Positions 1-10,525 of a stretch of DNA of 64,000 bases are shown here, in pieces. How positions within the stretch are numbered: the first letter of the stretch is position 1; every line of letters starts with the position of its first letter. Source of the DNA: Astragalus membranaceus (taxonomy: Eukaryota > Streptophyta > Magnoliopsida > Fabales > Fabaceae); NCBI GenBank assembly GCA_039519185.1, contig CM076846.1, positions 73,946,818 to 74,010,817 of the forward strand, read 5' to 3'. A model generated the notes under the pieces. The model ran no database searches. It saw only the letters and a list, made by a program, of their open reading frames with translations, and was not told where the DNA came from. The translations under genes were made by a program, and so were the position numbers.

Positions 1-2
1 CA

Positions 3-1772
3 CCATTAGAACAACAAAAGAAAAGAGGTTATTGCAAATATCATAATTTCTTGGGTCATAACACCTCCCGATGTGTACTTTTCAGGGATCTAGTTCAGAA
101 AGCATTGAATGATGGAAGGCTGAAATTTGATGACAAAAATAAGTCATCAATGCAGATCGACAGCAATCCTATGCCTACAGCTGAAGCAAACTACACTGAA
201 GTAGATATTTTGATGGTCGAAACCAATGAAGTGGTTGCTGAAAGTTTCGAAGCGAACATCAAAATGGTCACTGATGACCAATATGCTGAAAAAATGCAGG
301 TGGTTTATCCACAAGCTGAAGAGGACTTGGTAGACTTCCTCAACAGATGCAAGATAAGTAACACCGAAGTGATGTTATGCCCACGGTGCAGTTCTGTATT
401 CGACAAGGAGGCCGCTAAAAGCCTTGAGAGTGTCACTCCTCAATTCAAGAGAAAAAACAAATGGGTCGATAATAGGCCCAAATTCAGCTTCAACCCAAGA
501 GGTGTGCCATATAAGGTTACATCTTCATCAAGACAAGCTCCGAAGGCTCAAAGGAGAACATTTGTGCCACCTGCAAGGGCCCCTGTCGGAAGATGGGTAT
601 ACCCAGGAAATAAGGAGACGGAATGTCACCTAAAGATGGCAGGAGAGACTTCCAATGCCATAAATCAAAACAAGGCGCCCAATTCCAATAGGTACGCCTA
701 CAGCAATAATTACAAGGGAAAAAATCCCATGACAAGAACGCAATGGCGAAGATACCAACGCCAGATGAAATTGACTGCTGCTGAAAAAAAGGAGAACATC
801 GACACAAGCAAAGGTAAGAAATTGGCTTCTAGTGTCGAATTCCCAAGAAAGTCAGCAAAAGAGAGGATATTCCCTCCCCTTGCAGACATCAAAAAAGGTC
901 TTGACTCTGAAGAGGGCCTGCAATTAGATGATGATATGGACTCTGAATTCTTAGATTCAGAACCAGACCTCGACATCATCTGCGTCGTTTCAATTCTGCC
1001 AATTGAATTCGACGTCATTTCAGAAGTGACCGAGATCGAACAAGATTTCGATCAAGATATGGCTAAGCACAAGCCAATGTGTTATTACGTGCTAAATAAT
1101 GGCTCCATAGAAGAGCAGGAGGCTGTCTTCGAGAGGCCAGATGGAGGGATGAAACACCATCTAAAACCATTGTTTATACAGGCAAAAGTAAACAATGTGG
1201 GTGTCAATAAAATATTGGTTGATGGGGGTGCAGCGGTTAACCTGATGCCACAACATGTGTTGGCAAAAGTTGGCAAATCAGAGACTGATTTACGGCCACA
1301 TAACATAGTCCTCACTAATTATGAGGGAAAATCTGGCTATTCATTGGGAGCCATAGAAGTGGAGTTAACAGTGGGGAGTGTGAAGAGAAAAACTATGTTC
1401 ATAGTCATACCCACCAGAGCAAACTTCAATCTACTCCTGGGCAGAGAGTGGATCCATGGAGTAGGAGCAGTGCCCTCAACACTCCACCAGAGACTCTCTA
1501 TTTGGAGAGAAGATGGTCTGGTCGAAAATATAGAAGCAGACCAGAGTTATTTCTTGGCAGAGGTCGACCATATTACAAGGAGGACCTTTGACAAACAACT
1601 GGCGACTATTGCGCCATGCACACCTTCAGACACTGCATATGTCCCTGTGGACAATGTGTTTGAATCCCTAGATCTCCACCCTAACCATGGATTCATATGG
1701 GAGAGGGAAGTGATCGATGAGGCATCACCTTCAATAGGCTTTTGCAAGCCTACTGGGTGGGATGGTCCCTAA
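3..1772 (+). CDS. Gag (C-terminal part) plus aspartic protease of Tat element 1
   Basis: The frame is already open at base 3, so the true start is outside the window. The first residues visible (YCKYHNFLGHNTSRC) form a Cys/His motif typical of Tat Gag nucleocapsid regions. A basic, Asn/Arg/Lys-rich linker follows. Near bases 1195-1480 is a retropepsin-like domain with ILVDGGAAVNLMP, where DGG stands in the place of the usual D-S/T-G, and further on the protease-like LLLGREWIH segment. The frame ends at a single TAA (1770-1772). The downstream pol continues in the same frame, so Gag-Pol may be made by readthrough or by splicing around the stop, as reported for Ogre-type elements. Which mechanism applies here is inference. 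Confidence 0.85.
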   Translation, partial: PLEQQKKRGYCKYHNFLGHNTSRCVLFRDLVQKALNDGRLKFDDKNKSSMQIDSNPMPTAEANYTEVDILMVETNEVVAESFEANIKMVTDDQYAEKMQVVYPQAEEDLVDFLNRCKISNTEVMLCPRCSSVFDKEAAKSLESVTPQFKRKNKWVDNRPKFSFNPRGVPYKVTSSSRQAPKAQRRTFVPPARAPVGRWVYPGNKETECHLKMAGETSNAINQNKAPNSNRYAYSNNYKGKNPMTRTQWRRYQRQMKLTAAEKKENIDTSKGKKLASSVEFPRKSAKERIFPPLADIKKGLDSEEGLQLDDDMDSEFLDSEPDLDIICVVSILPIEFDVISEVTEIEQDFDQDMAKHKPMCYYVLNNGSIEEQEAVFERPDGGMKHHLKPLFIQAKVNNVGVNKILVDGGAAVNLMPQHVLAKVGKSETDLRPHNIVLTNYEGKSGYSLGAIEVELTVGSVKRKTMFIVIPTRANFNLLLGREWIHGVGAVPSTLHQRLSIWREDGLVENIEADQSYFLAEVDHITRRTFDKQLATIAPCTPSDTAYVPVDNVFESLDLHPNHGFIWEREVIDEASPSIGFCKPTGWDGP

Positions 1773-1778
1773 ACGGTA

Positions 1779-4700
1779 ATGATGTCTATACCTACCGTAT
1801 GGGAAAGAATTACGGCTTATGTGGCCGAAAATAAACAAAATATGGCTTTGGAGGCCAAATTGCAACAAAATATGGTTGAACAAGCCATAAAAGTTAACCC
1901 AGAAGTTAACAATAAAGGCAAAATGGCCGAAGGCCAAAGACTTGACTGCATCTACGATGATGAGCCTTTAGGTTTTGAAAAAGACCCAATGGGTTCGACT
2001 AAGAAGATGCAGGCTCAAGACCCTCTTGAAGAAATTGATTTAGCAGATGGCCCCATAAAAAGGCCAACATTTATCAGTGCTAAAATCGACAAGGGTTTGA
2101 AAGATCGAACAGTCAAGTTACTCAAAGAGTATAAAGATTGCTTCGCCTGGGATTACAATGAGATGCCTGGTTTACGACGAGAAGTAGTCGAACTGAAACT
2201 GCCCATTCGACCAGACAAAAAACCAGTGAAGCAAACACCAAGGAGGTTCGCACCACAAGTTCTGTCGAAGATCAAAGAAGAAATCGAAAGATTACTCAGG
2301 AGCAACTTCATCAGGACCGCCAGGTATGTTGATTGGCTAGCCAACATTGTTCCTGTTATTAAGAAAAATGGAACATTACGAGTTTGTATAGATTTTCGTG
2401 ATTTAAATAATGCTACACCCAAAGATCAATACCCTATGCCTGTGGCAGAAATGCTAGTTGATTCGGCAGCAGGATTTGAATATCTAAGTATGCTTGATGG
2501 ATATTCAGGATATAATCAAATTTTTATTGCCGAAGAAGATGTGTCAAAAACAGCATTTCGATGCCCAGGGGCATTAGGTGTTTATGAATGGGTAGTAATG
2601 CCATTTGGTTTGAAAAATGCTGGTGCAACATACCAGAGAGCAATGAATTCTATGTTTCATGATTTTATTGAAAATTTTATGCAAGTATACATAGATGATA
2701 TTGTTGTCAAATCTTCAACAGAAAATGGCCATTTAGACCATCTTCGAAAATCATTCGAAAGAATGAGGAAATATGGATTGAAAATGAATCCAATCAAATG
2801 TGCCTTTTGTGTACGTGCAGGTGATTTCTTGGGCTTTGTTGTCCACAAAAAAGGCATCGAAATTAATCAAAACAAGACGAAGGCAATCATGGAAACGAAA
2901 GCCCCTTCGACTAAAAAAGAGCTTCAGTCATTATTAGGAAAGATTAATTTCCTCAGAAGGTTCATCTCCAACCTAAGTGGCAAAACTCAAGTGTTCTCGC
3001 CATTACTTCGACTGAAGAAAGAAGACTTATTCAGGTGGGATCCAGAACACCAGAAGGCCTTCGACGACATTAAGGCTTATTTAGTTAAACCGCCTATATT
3101 GTTACCACCTATCAGAGATAAGGTGATGAAATTGTATATAGCAGCATCAGAGCTAACAATAGGTAGTATGCTAGCACAAGAGGATGATAATGGTGTCGAA
3201 AGAGCCATATATTACCTAAGTAGAGTGTTAAATGATGCTGAAACTAGATATCAGCCAATGGAGAAATTGTGCCTTTGTTTGTATTTTTCTTGTACTAAAC
3301 TAAAGCAATATATCAAACCAGTTGATGTGTATGTGCATTCTCATTTCGATATTATTAAGCACATGCTGTCGAAACCAATATTACATAATAGAATTGGTAA
3401 ATGGGCACTAGCTTTATCTGAGTATTCATTAACATACCAGCCCTTGAAAGCTATCAAAGGACAAATTGTTGCTGACTTTATTGTTGACCATTCATTGGTC
3501 GAAGCGACAGTTAGTCAAATGAATCATCGACCTTGGACACTTTATTTCGATGGATCAAGCCATAAAAATGGTTCTGGAATTGGTATATTAATTGTTTCAC
3601 CAGTAAACATACCAACAAAGTATAAGTTTAAAATCAAAGAGCGTTGTTCTAACAATGAGGCTGAATATGAAGCCTTAATTGCAGGATTGGAAATCTTGTT
3701 AGAATTAGGGGCAAAGGCTGTCGAAATTAAAGGTGATTCTGAATTAGTGGTGAAGCAGTTAACCAAAGAATATAAGTGCATCAAAGAAAATTTAATCTTA
3801 TATTTCGTCACTGCCAATACTTTGTTAAAACGTTTCGACAATGTTCACATTGAGCATATACCTCGAATTGAGAATCAAGAGGCAAATGACTTGGCACAAA
3901 TTGCTTCAAGTTATAAAGTATCTCCAACAAAACTCAATGAGTTAATCGAAATTAAAGAGAAATTGATTTCGACAGATCATAAAGATGATGAATTGTCAAT
4001 GCCAAAACTTGGGGGGGCAGACAGTGTTGAACTACTTCCTCCAATTGAAAGTGGCGAAATTTTTGCCATTGACAATATGTCGAATGATGACTGGCGAAAA
4101 CCAATTGTCGAATACTTGGAAAATCCAATAGGGACAACAAATCGAAAAACCAAGTATAGAGCTCTAAGCTATGTAATTCTTGGAAACGAATTGTTAAAGA
4201 AAACCCCGGAAGGAGTCCTACTTAAATGCCTTAATGAGAGTGAGGCATATTTAGCAATTTCCAATACTCATAGTGGAGCTTGTGGATCTCACCAAGCGGG
4301 GCAAAAAATGAAGTGGCTGTTATTTCGACAAGGAGTATACTGGCCTACTATGCTTAAAGATTGCATAGATTTTGCTAAAGGGTGTCAAGAATGTCAAAAA
4401 CACGCAGGAATACAGCATGTACCTGCAAATGAGTTACACTCAATAATAAAGCCTTGGCCATTTAGAGGATGGGCTTTAGACATAATTGGCGAAATTAAAC
4501 CAACGTCGTCAAAAGGTCACCGCTACATATTAGTGGGCATCGATTACTTTACTAAGTGGGTCGAAGCCATTCCTTTAGCTAACGTAGACCAAGAGGCAGT
4601 AATAGCTTTTATCCAAAACTATATTTTATGCAGGTTTGGAGTTCCAGAAACCATCACTACAGACCAAGGTTCAGTGTTTACTGGTCGAAAAATGGTTGAG

Positions 4701-5360
4701 TTTGCCTCCATAAGTGGATTTAAGTTATTAAGTTCGACGCCATATTATGCTCAGGCAAATGGTCAGGTCGAAGCAGCCAATAAAATTATCATTAATTTGA
4801 TTAAAAAACATATTGGGCAAAAGCCTAAGAATTGGCACAAAACCCTTGATCAAGCATTATGGGCTTGTCGAAATTCTCCTAGAGAATCAATTAACACTAC
4901 TCCATTTCGTCTCACTTTTGGGCATGATGCAGTTTTACCAGTCGAAATCTATTTACAATCAACCAGGATCCAAAGGCAATTTCAAATTCCTTCAGATCAT
5001 TATTGGAACATGATTTTAGATGAATTGGTTGACATAGATGAAGAAAGGTTACTTGCATTAGATATCCTTATAAGGCAAAAAGAAAGAGTAGCTAAAGCTT
5101 ATAACAAAAAGGTGAAATTCAAAGCTTTTGTTACAGGAGACTTAGTGTGGAAAGTGATATTACCCATGGACAAAAAAGATAGAGCCTTGGGAAAATGGTC
5201 ACCAAATTGGGAAGGACCATTTAAAATTTTACAAGTATTCTCAAACGGTGCTTATGAAGTCGAAGAGTTAAGTGCTGATAATCGAATTTTGCGTATAAAT
5301 GGCAAGTATTTAAAGAGATATAAGCCAATATTGCAAGAAATTAAAATAACGCAAAATTAA
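1779..5360 (+). CDS. Pol of Tat element 1: RT, RNase H, second RNase H, integrase
   Basis: This 1193-residue frame is intact. RT spans about residues 150-345, with RVCIDFRDLN near 201 and the catalytic YIDD at 304-307. The ordinary RT-linked RNase H (about 445-560) starts MKLYIAASELTIG and lacks the usual catalytic Asp, as is common in Tat. A second RNase H-like domain (about 587-710) has candidate acidic residues in YFDGSS, NNEAEYEAL, KGDSEL and EANDLA. Integrase follows: an HHCC zinc-binding region (HSGACGSHQAG ... CQECQKHAG), then the DDE core with WALDIIGEI, TTDQGSVFTG and NGQVEAANK. There is no chromodomain, which fits Tat. The first ATG after the gag-pro stop is used as start, but the frame is continuous with gag-pro apart from that one stop. 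All catalytic motifs of RT and integrase are present, so this copy may have been mobile recently. Confidence 0.92.
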   Translation: MMSIPTVWERITAYVAENKQNMALEAKLQQNMVEQAIKVNPEVNNKGKMAEGQRLDCIYDDEPLGFEKDPMGSTKKMQAQDPLEEIDLADGPIKRPTFISAKIDKGLKDRTVKLLKEYKDCFAWDYNEMPGLRREVVELKLPIRPDKKPVKQTPRRFAPQVLSKIKEEIERLLRSNFIRTARYVDWLANIVPVIKKNGTLRVCIDFRDLNNATPKDQYPMPVAEMLVDSAAGFEYLSMLDGYSGYNQIFIAEEDVSKTAFRCPGALGVYEWVVMPFGLKNAGATYQRAMNSMFHDFIENFMQVYIDDIVVKSSTENGHLDHLRKSFERMRKYGLKMNPIKCAFCVRAGDFLGFVVHKKGIEINQNKTKAIMETKAPSTKKELQSLLGKINFLRRFISNLSGKTQVFSPLLRLKKEDLFRWDPEHQKAFDDIKAYLVKPPILLPPIRDKVMKLYIAASELTIGSMLAQEDDNGVERAIYYLSRVLNDAETRYQPMEKLCLCLYFSCTKLKQYIKPVDVYVHSHFDIIKHMLSKPILHNRIGKWALALSEYSLTYQPLKAIKGQIVADFIVDHSLVEATVSQMNHRPWTLYFDGSSHKNGSGIGILIVSPVNIPTKYKFKIKERCSNNEAEYEALIAGLEILLELGAKAVEIKGDSELVVKQLTKEYKCIKENLILYFVTANTLLKRFDNVHIEHIPRIENQEANDLAQIASSYKVSPTKLNELIEIKEKLISTDHKDDELSMPKLGGADSVELLPPIESGEIFAIDNMSNDDWRKPIVEYLENPIGTTNRKTKYRALSYVILGNELLKKTPEGVLLKCLNESEAYLAISNTHSGACGSHQAGQKMKWLLFRQGVYWPTMLKDCIDFAKGCQECQKHAGIQHVPANELHSIIKPWPFRGWALDIIGEIKPTSSKGHRYILVGIDYFTKWVEAIPLANVDQEAVIAFIQNYILCRFGVPETITTDQGSVFTGRKMVEFASISGFKLLSSTPYYAQANGQVEAANKIIINLIKKHIGQKPKNWHKTLDQALWACRNSPRESINTTPFRLTFGHDAVLPVEIYLQSTRIQRQFQIPSDHYWNMILDELVDIDEERLLALDILIRQKERVAKAYNKKVKFKAFVTGDLVWKVILPMDKKDRALGKWSPNWEGPFKILQVFSNGAYEVEELSADNRILRINGKYLKRYKPILQEIKITQN

Positions 5361-5451
5361 GAGAATGTGAAGATATAAACATGGCACCCATGCCAGAAAA
5401 TATTGTCAAAATACAGATCGAGTAAAATGCTGTCAGATTATAGATGGAAAG

Positions 5452-8400
5452 TTAAATTACAAAAGAAGCTTTAAGCCTCTCAAAGGCTGCTCTGGCATGC
5501 CTCAATCTGGTATTTAAAAGAGTTTCTTCTTCTGTTAGCCTCTTAACTGCTTCGTCATGTTTCTGAACCTTCTCCAAGTGTTCGATAGCCAGGGTTGCCT
5601 CAGTGCGAAGTGCGTTCTCCACGGAAATTGAAGACTTCTGCTGAACAGAGATTTTCTTCTTTTCTTCCGCTTCAATCTTCGATTGCAATTCCTTGATTTG
5701 AGCCTTGTATGTCGAAATGTTTGCATCACAGTCTTCTATTTCCTTGGAATTAGTTGCTGCTTGAATTTCCAAGGCTGAAATCTTGCTTTCTGAGGCTTCG
5801 ACGGCGACACTTTCTTCTGTCAGAAGCTCAAGCTCACGTTCTTTGCTCACAATAGTGCTCTTCTTTCTCTGAATATCTCTGGAAATTTGCTCTAGTAAAG
5901 GTTCAAATTCAACAATAAAGCATAAAAGAGAGTCACTGGAGCCAGAGTTGTTAAGTTTATTGAGCAAAGACTTGAGTTTGTAATAGAGCATATGATTTGT
6001 TTCGATAGCCTCGAAGAGATCTATATCAAAAAGGGTTGTTTGAAGCTCTCGAATCAAGTTTCCTTTAGGACCTTCAGAGGAATTGCCAACAGAAGCAGTC
6101 GAAGCACTTAGCTTACTTTCTGTCGAAGATAAACCGCTCACCATTCGTTTGAAAGCTTCAAGAGGATCTTTGCGTTTTAAGTCCAAAAATTCTTGTTCTT
6201 GAAGGTTAAGAGCGGTGTCATGTGTTGAGGGCACAGAACGTGGAGAATTAGCTATCTCAAGAGATTCACTCTTCTCGTTATCACCATCGTCTTCACTTTC
6301 TTCTTCGTCGTACACTTGTTCTTCCATGTTTGGAGAAGAAGATATACTGATCTCAGCTCCACTGTGGCCAACATCAGGATTTTCATCAACATCCATAGCA
6401 GCAGGCTCCAGGACATGAGCAGGAATTTCCTGGGCAGTTTCAGCAAGAATAGTCTTTTCGGCCAACGGTGTATCTTCGACAATAGGTGTATGTTGAGGCA
6501 AATCTTTTTCTTCGACACCTTCTCCAGAAGCATTTATTTTTGAAGGGGAATGGGTGGAGGAAGGCGTAGCTTGTTTTGTTGGGACTTCAGTTTCCTAAAA
6601 AATGAAGTAAAGTAAGTATTATCACATAAACAAAGTTTTCGGGTTTCCAAAAAACATAGGCTTCAATTTGATCACCTTAGCTATGATGTCCTCAACAAAA
6701 GAGTGTGCACTCTGGGTTTTCTTGATAAGCCTCTTCGGAACTTTTTCTTCTTGTTGTTGTCTTTCGACAGAAGTTTGTTGGGAAACAGTTTTAGAGGCAT
6801 CTTGAGAATGTTTTGTCTTTCTCTCTCTTTCTGTTTCAGGGACTTGAACCTTGATGGGTTTAGTCCTAAGCAGTGGTGTCTCATCAGACTGAAAATACAA
6901 CAATCACATAAGCATGAATAAGAAAAAAAAAACAAATATAAAGAGGCAAAGTTTTGAGAACTTCGACCTCTGAATCGCTCATGACTTTTGGTTTGACATT
7001 TCTTGCTTTCTTTGGATTGGATGTTAAAGAGTTGCTTGTTCTTTTTCGACTCTGCAAAACGGGTGACTAATTAGTCGAAGAGTATAAGAAGATAATACAA
7101 TGAGTAAAGATAAGTACTTACTTTTTGTTTTTCTTCTTGAAGAGGTTGTTTTCTTTTTGACGAAGCCTCGACATCTTTTTTCTTCGTCTTTGTTGCTGCG
7201 CCATCTGTCGAAGACGATGTGATAGGAATGGCTACAAATATTCGACAAACAAGTGTTAATATGAAATACATAGAAAGGAAATTTATTTTTCCTAAAAAGT
7301 CTTGTGAATCACCTTCTTTAATGGGAGACAAGATTCGAATATGTTGAATATCTAAATGAAGATGACCCTCAAAAGTGTATATGTCCTGCTTAGTCGGAAC
7401 TACTTTCTCAGCTGTTTTGTTGTTCAAAAAATTAAATAGTGCCCTGGTCGAACCACATATGAACCATTCTGGAAGGGGTGACCAAAATGCCAGAGCCAGT
7501 TCACTGGTTGGTAAGGGTGGAAATCTAATTTTGTTTTGTGTTAAAGCAAAAAAAATATTTGTCGGGTACATAAGGTGGAAAAATCATAGTCGGGATTTTA
7601 TCAAGAATTTTTTGTTTAAAAACTTTTGCAGCTTGAGAAACAGTTCGACGAAGATTAGTCGGATCATATACAGTTTCGAAATATTGTTGAAATGCTTGGA
7701 TTTCTCGAATATGTATACCTTTCGACTTGGTCTTCTTTTTCTGCGAAGAAGGAAAAGCAGATATTAGTTTGACCAATAGACTTGCCTCTTCGACACCAGT
7801 GAATTTCCTGGTGATATACTCTGTCCACCACTGATAAAATTTGTGGGTACAAGAGAAAGTTGATTCAAAGGAGAGGGGAGTAAGACGAAAAGAATCAGCA
7901 GGAAAGTCATTGAGACGATTTATCCATTCTTCTTCATTCTCAGGGACTAACAGTTCTCTTCTAGACCGGAAAAAAGGGCTGGGTCGAAGTTGACACAACC
8001 CAAATTGCCGTGCATATAAACTTGGATGATATGAGAATAAACCAAATTGGTTTGATGACTTCCCAGGAGAAATTCGAGATGACAGCAGTTGAGGAGTTAA
8101 AAATGCTCTCCAAATTTGATTGGTTTCTTGCTCCTCATCAGGGTTGGTAGCAGGGAATTCCCTAGTGAACCAATGTGGCCCGTAATTTCTTCCAGCAAAA
8201 GGGGCCATAGAAGGAGAAAATTCTGTACAGTTCAGAAACATGTTGAAAGCCTGTGAAAAGAGATCTTCGACAGATACTCCTATTTGTTTAGGTTTCAACA
8301 AAGCAAGTCGCACACCTTCGACCCCTCTGTTAGAAATTACGTCAAGATACTCATCAGGGGTATACATTATCAATTTTGAATTGAAAGTGGCAAGAAGCCA

Positions 8401-9303
8401 CAATTGAAACAGCCAAATTGGTCCAGAGACCAAATATTTCCCTTCTGGTTTGAGTCCTTTCAAATCAAGAGCCCCTTGTTTCAAGTTGTCGAAAAGGGAC
8501 CCTAAAATAAGGGTAGCCAAGTTGATATTTCGACGTTGATGTAATTGAATGGCTAAGGGGATATACATCTTAGCCACTTGAAGTGACGAAGAACAGAAGA
8601 CATAAAAGGATAACCAGAAGGTGAGAAAGGCAATATGCTCTTCATCAGAAACATCCTTCGACTCAGTAACGTGTTTTTCTTCAATATAACCTTTAAAGCT
8701 AGCCTTTTTGAAGTCAAAATCGAAATCAGTTTGGATAGCAGGGTCGAAAGTTTCTCCTAAAGGTTTCAAACCTGTTATAGCTGCCACATCAAGCAGGGTA
8801 GGGGTAAGCATGCCACATTTCAAATGAAGGCTGTTGGTAGTAATATCCCAAAAATGTAGAGCAGAAAGGAGCATTGGGCTTTGATACTTAGGCCCATACC
8901 TTGAGATTTGGATCAGATCAAAGATTCCCTGGCTCTTCCAAATATCTCCTTTTTTCGACTCAATTTTGTTGAGCCAGTCGATGTAAGGCATGTTTTTCTC
9001 AGTTGGTGGGGAGGATCGAAAAACCCTATTCGGGTTACTCATAAAATCCATCACGTGTGGACCTTCGCTGAAAATCCTAGGGCTGAGTCTATGATAGCTA
9101 GGGAAGATGTCCCTAATCCTAGAGGAATCATCATCAGCAAGAGGGAGAGGGCCTAAGAATGCATGATTTGAAGGTTTAGAGAAGGGGATAAGTACCTGAG
9201 ACCTGTAAATTTGGGTTTCTTCCAGAGTAAGAGCAGGTTCAGAAACCAAGGTTTTCTTCCCAAGAGTTACAGCAGGGGTTTTTACCGTAGAAGAAGATGC
9301 CAT
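5452..9303 (-). CDS. Antisense five-exon gene inside element 1: plant mobile domain protein with C-terminal coiled coil
   Basis: Exons by eye on the minus strand: 9303-7313, 7231-7122, 7051-6968, 6888-6676 and 6594-5452, all with GT..AG junctions (the second donor is a perfect GTAAGT). The predicted product is about 1,170 residues. Residues ~100-450 match the plant mobile domain: FWDITTNSLHLKCG then MLTPTLLDVAAITGLKPLGE, a domain known from MAIL1/MAIN proteins, MULEs and some Ty3/gypsy elements. The middle is Lys/Arg-rich and could be nuclear-targeting. The last exon encodes an acidic stretch (EEESEDDGDNEKSE) and a long heptad-like coiled coil. The gene lies tail to tail with pol, about 90 bp apart, and before the polypurine tract, so it travels with the element. 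Exon 1 has one frame break at an A8 run (plus strand 7548-7555); one base fewer would keep the frame. Extra antisense ORFs are known in Tat relatives such as Grande and Retand; the function is unknown. Confidence 0.75.
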
Positions 9304-9480
9304 TGTTGGAAACAGGAAGTTAGTGAAGAAATGGAAATGCTTAATAGTATCCGCTTTGCTTCGTAAGGCAAATAAGAGGAAAGAAATGCAGAAGGAGAAG
9401 TTGAAGTTGCTTTAATGGAGTTTTTTGCGCAGAGAAGGAGAAGTTGAAGTTTCAGAAAAAGAAATGAAAAGGCACCACTT

Positions 9481-9490
9481 CCCTTTTATA
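9481..9490 (-). promoter_or_regulatory. Candidate TATA box of the antisense gene
   Basis: On the minus strand this reads TATAAAAGGG in the context GGCTATAAAAGGGAAG, about 180 bp upstream of the ATG at 9303. A TATA box here would place transcription start near 9450-9455. The leader carries a direct repeat of GAAGGAGAAGTTGAAG (near 9390 and 9433). A 20-base A run lies just upstream of the box (9508-9527). This suggests the antisense gene has its own promoter rather than depending on the LTR. No experimental support is available from sequence. Confidence 0.5.
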
Positions 9491-9767
9491 GCCGTTTCAC
9501 CACGTTAAAAAAAAAAAAAAAAAAAATTGCTTTGGCAATCGTGGCGTTAGTGGGAAACGTGAGACAGTCAATTGTGCACGTGGCGCATTCTCGTTAGAAG
9601 AAGGCACCAGCAAATTCTGTTTTTGCTCAGAAACGTCCCCTCGTATTCTGAAAAAAGATATGCAATAATAGCATGAGATTTCATGGGATAGTCGAAAAGT
9701 TTCAAAAAAGCCGTTTTCTATTTTCATTCAAAAACTCAGTCGAAAACGTCTTTTTGGGGGGGCAATT

Positions 9768-10525
9768 TGTTAGCCTGCATTTTCGACAGGCTAATATTAA
9801 ATGCAGTCAACAGGGTTTGACTTAATATTTTCAGAAAGAAGGCAGATTTTCGACACCAAGATATAATTTCGACTTCAAGAAGCAATAACCAAAGGAAAGC
9901 AGCCTAGAGCATGACTTAGCGAATTTGGAAAAAAGGGCACACTTCGACTGAGAGAAGATTATAGACAGCGAAACAAGTAAAGCTATAGAGATCTGTCGAA
10001 AGGGACTTTGATTCTTTGGTCGAAGAGAAAGAGTAGTTAGACAATTGAAGTAGAAACACGTCGAAATAGCAGTTATTTTGCCTTATCTTGTAGCAGTTAT
10101 TCTGCTTTATCTTGTTTTAGAAAACTGCTGGGCAGTTATAGTCTTATTTGTATTATAAATAGGAGTTCTGTAGAGAGGAAAAGGGTCGCAAAACTCATTA
10201 CACATATTTTCCTAAACACTCTACTTCCGCAAACAGAGAAAACAGAGTCAACAGGAATTCATGTATGATTCTGCGCACCACTTCTTTATATAATTGTCTT
10301 CATTTCCTTTAGATTTCTGTACTTTGTCATCTTCTTCGCTTACATTTACTGCATTCTGATTACTTTTCTCACATTTACAAATTCTTGTACTTTATTGTAA
10401 GTTTCTACACTTCTATTAAATATCAACAATTCTTAGTAAAATTTGATCACAAATGGCCTGAGATTCCTAGTTGATCTCGCAAGTAACACGTGTAGTGAAA
10501 CTAGCGGTGTTTACTAAAAATCACA
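9768..10525 (+). repeat. 3' LTR of Tat element 1, preceded by polypurine tract
   Basis: A G-rich polypurine tract (TTTTTGGGGGGGCAA, 9751-9765) is followed by TGTTAGCC, the usual TG start of an LTR. A TATA box (TATTATAAATAGG, from 10151) lies about two thirds of the way in. The right end is placed at the CA of AAAAATCACA (10525), because immediately beyond it the frame of element 2 resumes on the other strand. The alternative end near 10452 (GATCACA) cannot be excluded without the other LTR, which is outside the window. A 9 bp inverted repeat, GGTGTTTAC (10506-10514) and GTAAACACC (10526-10534), straddles the proposed junction. Confidence 0.6.

Larger units (their letters stand above)
1..10525 (+). 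mobile_element. Ty3/gypsy Tat-lineage LTR retrotransposon, element 1 (5' part outside window)
   Basis: Sense order is gag, aspartic protease, RT, RNase H, a second RNase H-like domain, integrase, a non-sense-strand insert, polypurine tract and 3' LTR. A second, archaeal-type RNase H after the usual RT-RNase H is the known hallmark of the Tat (Ogre/Retand/Tat) branch of plant Ty3/gypsy. The left end, with the 5' LTR and most of gag, lies before base 1. Between the pol stop (5360) and the polypurine tract (about 9756) is roughly 4.4 kb holding a gene on the opposite strand. The element seems to have landed inside element 2, whose gag-pro reading frame is broken exactly at this LTR. The word TCGA is conspicuously frequent throughout the element, on both coding strands and in the LTR. 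Confidence 0.85.
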
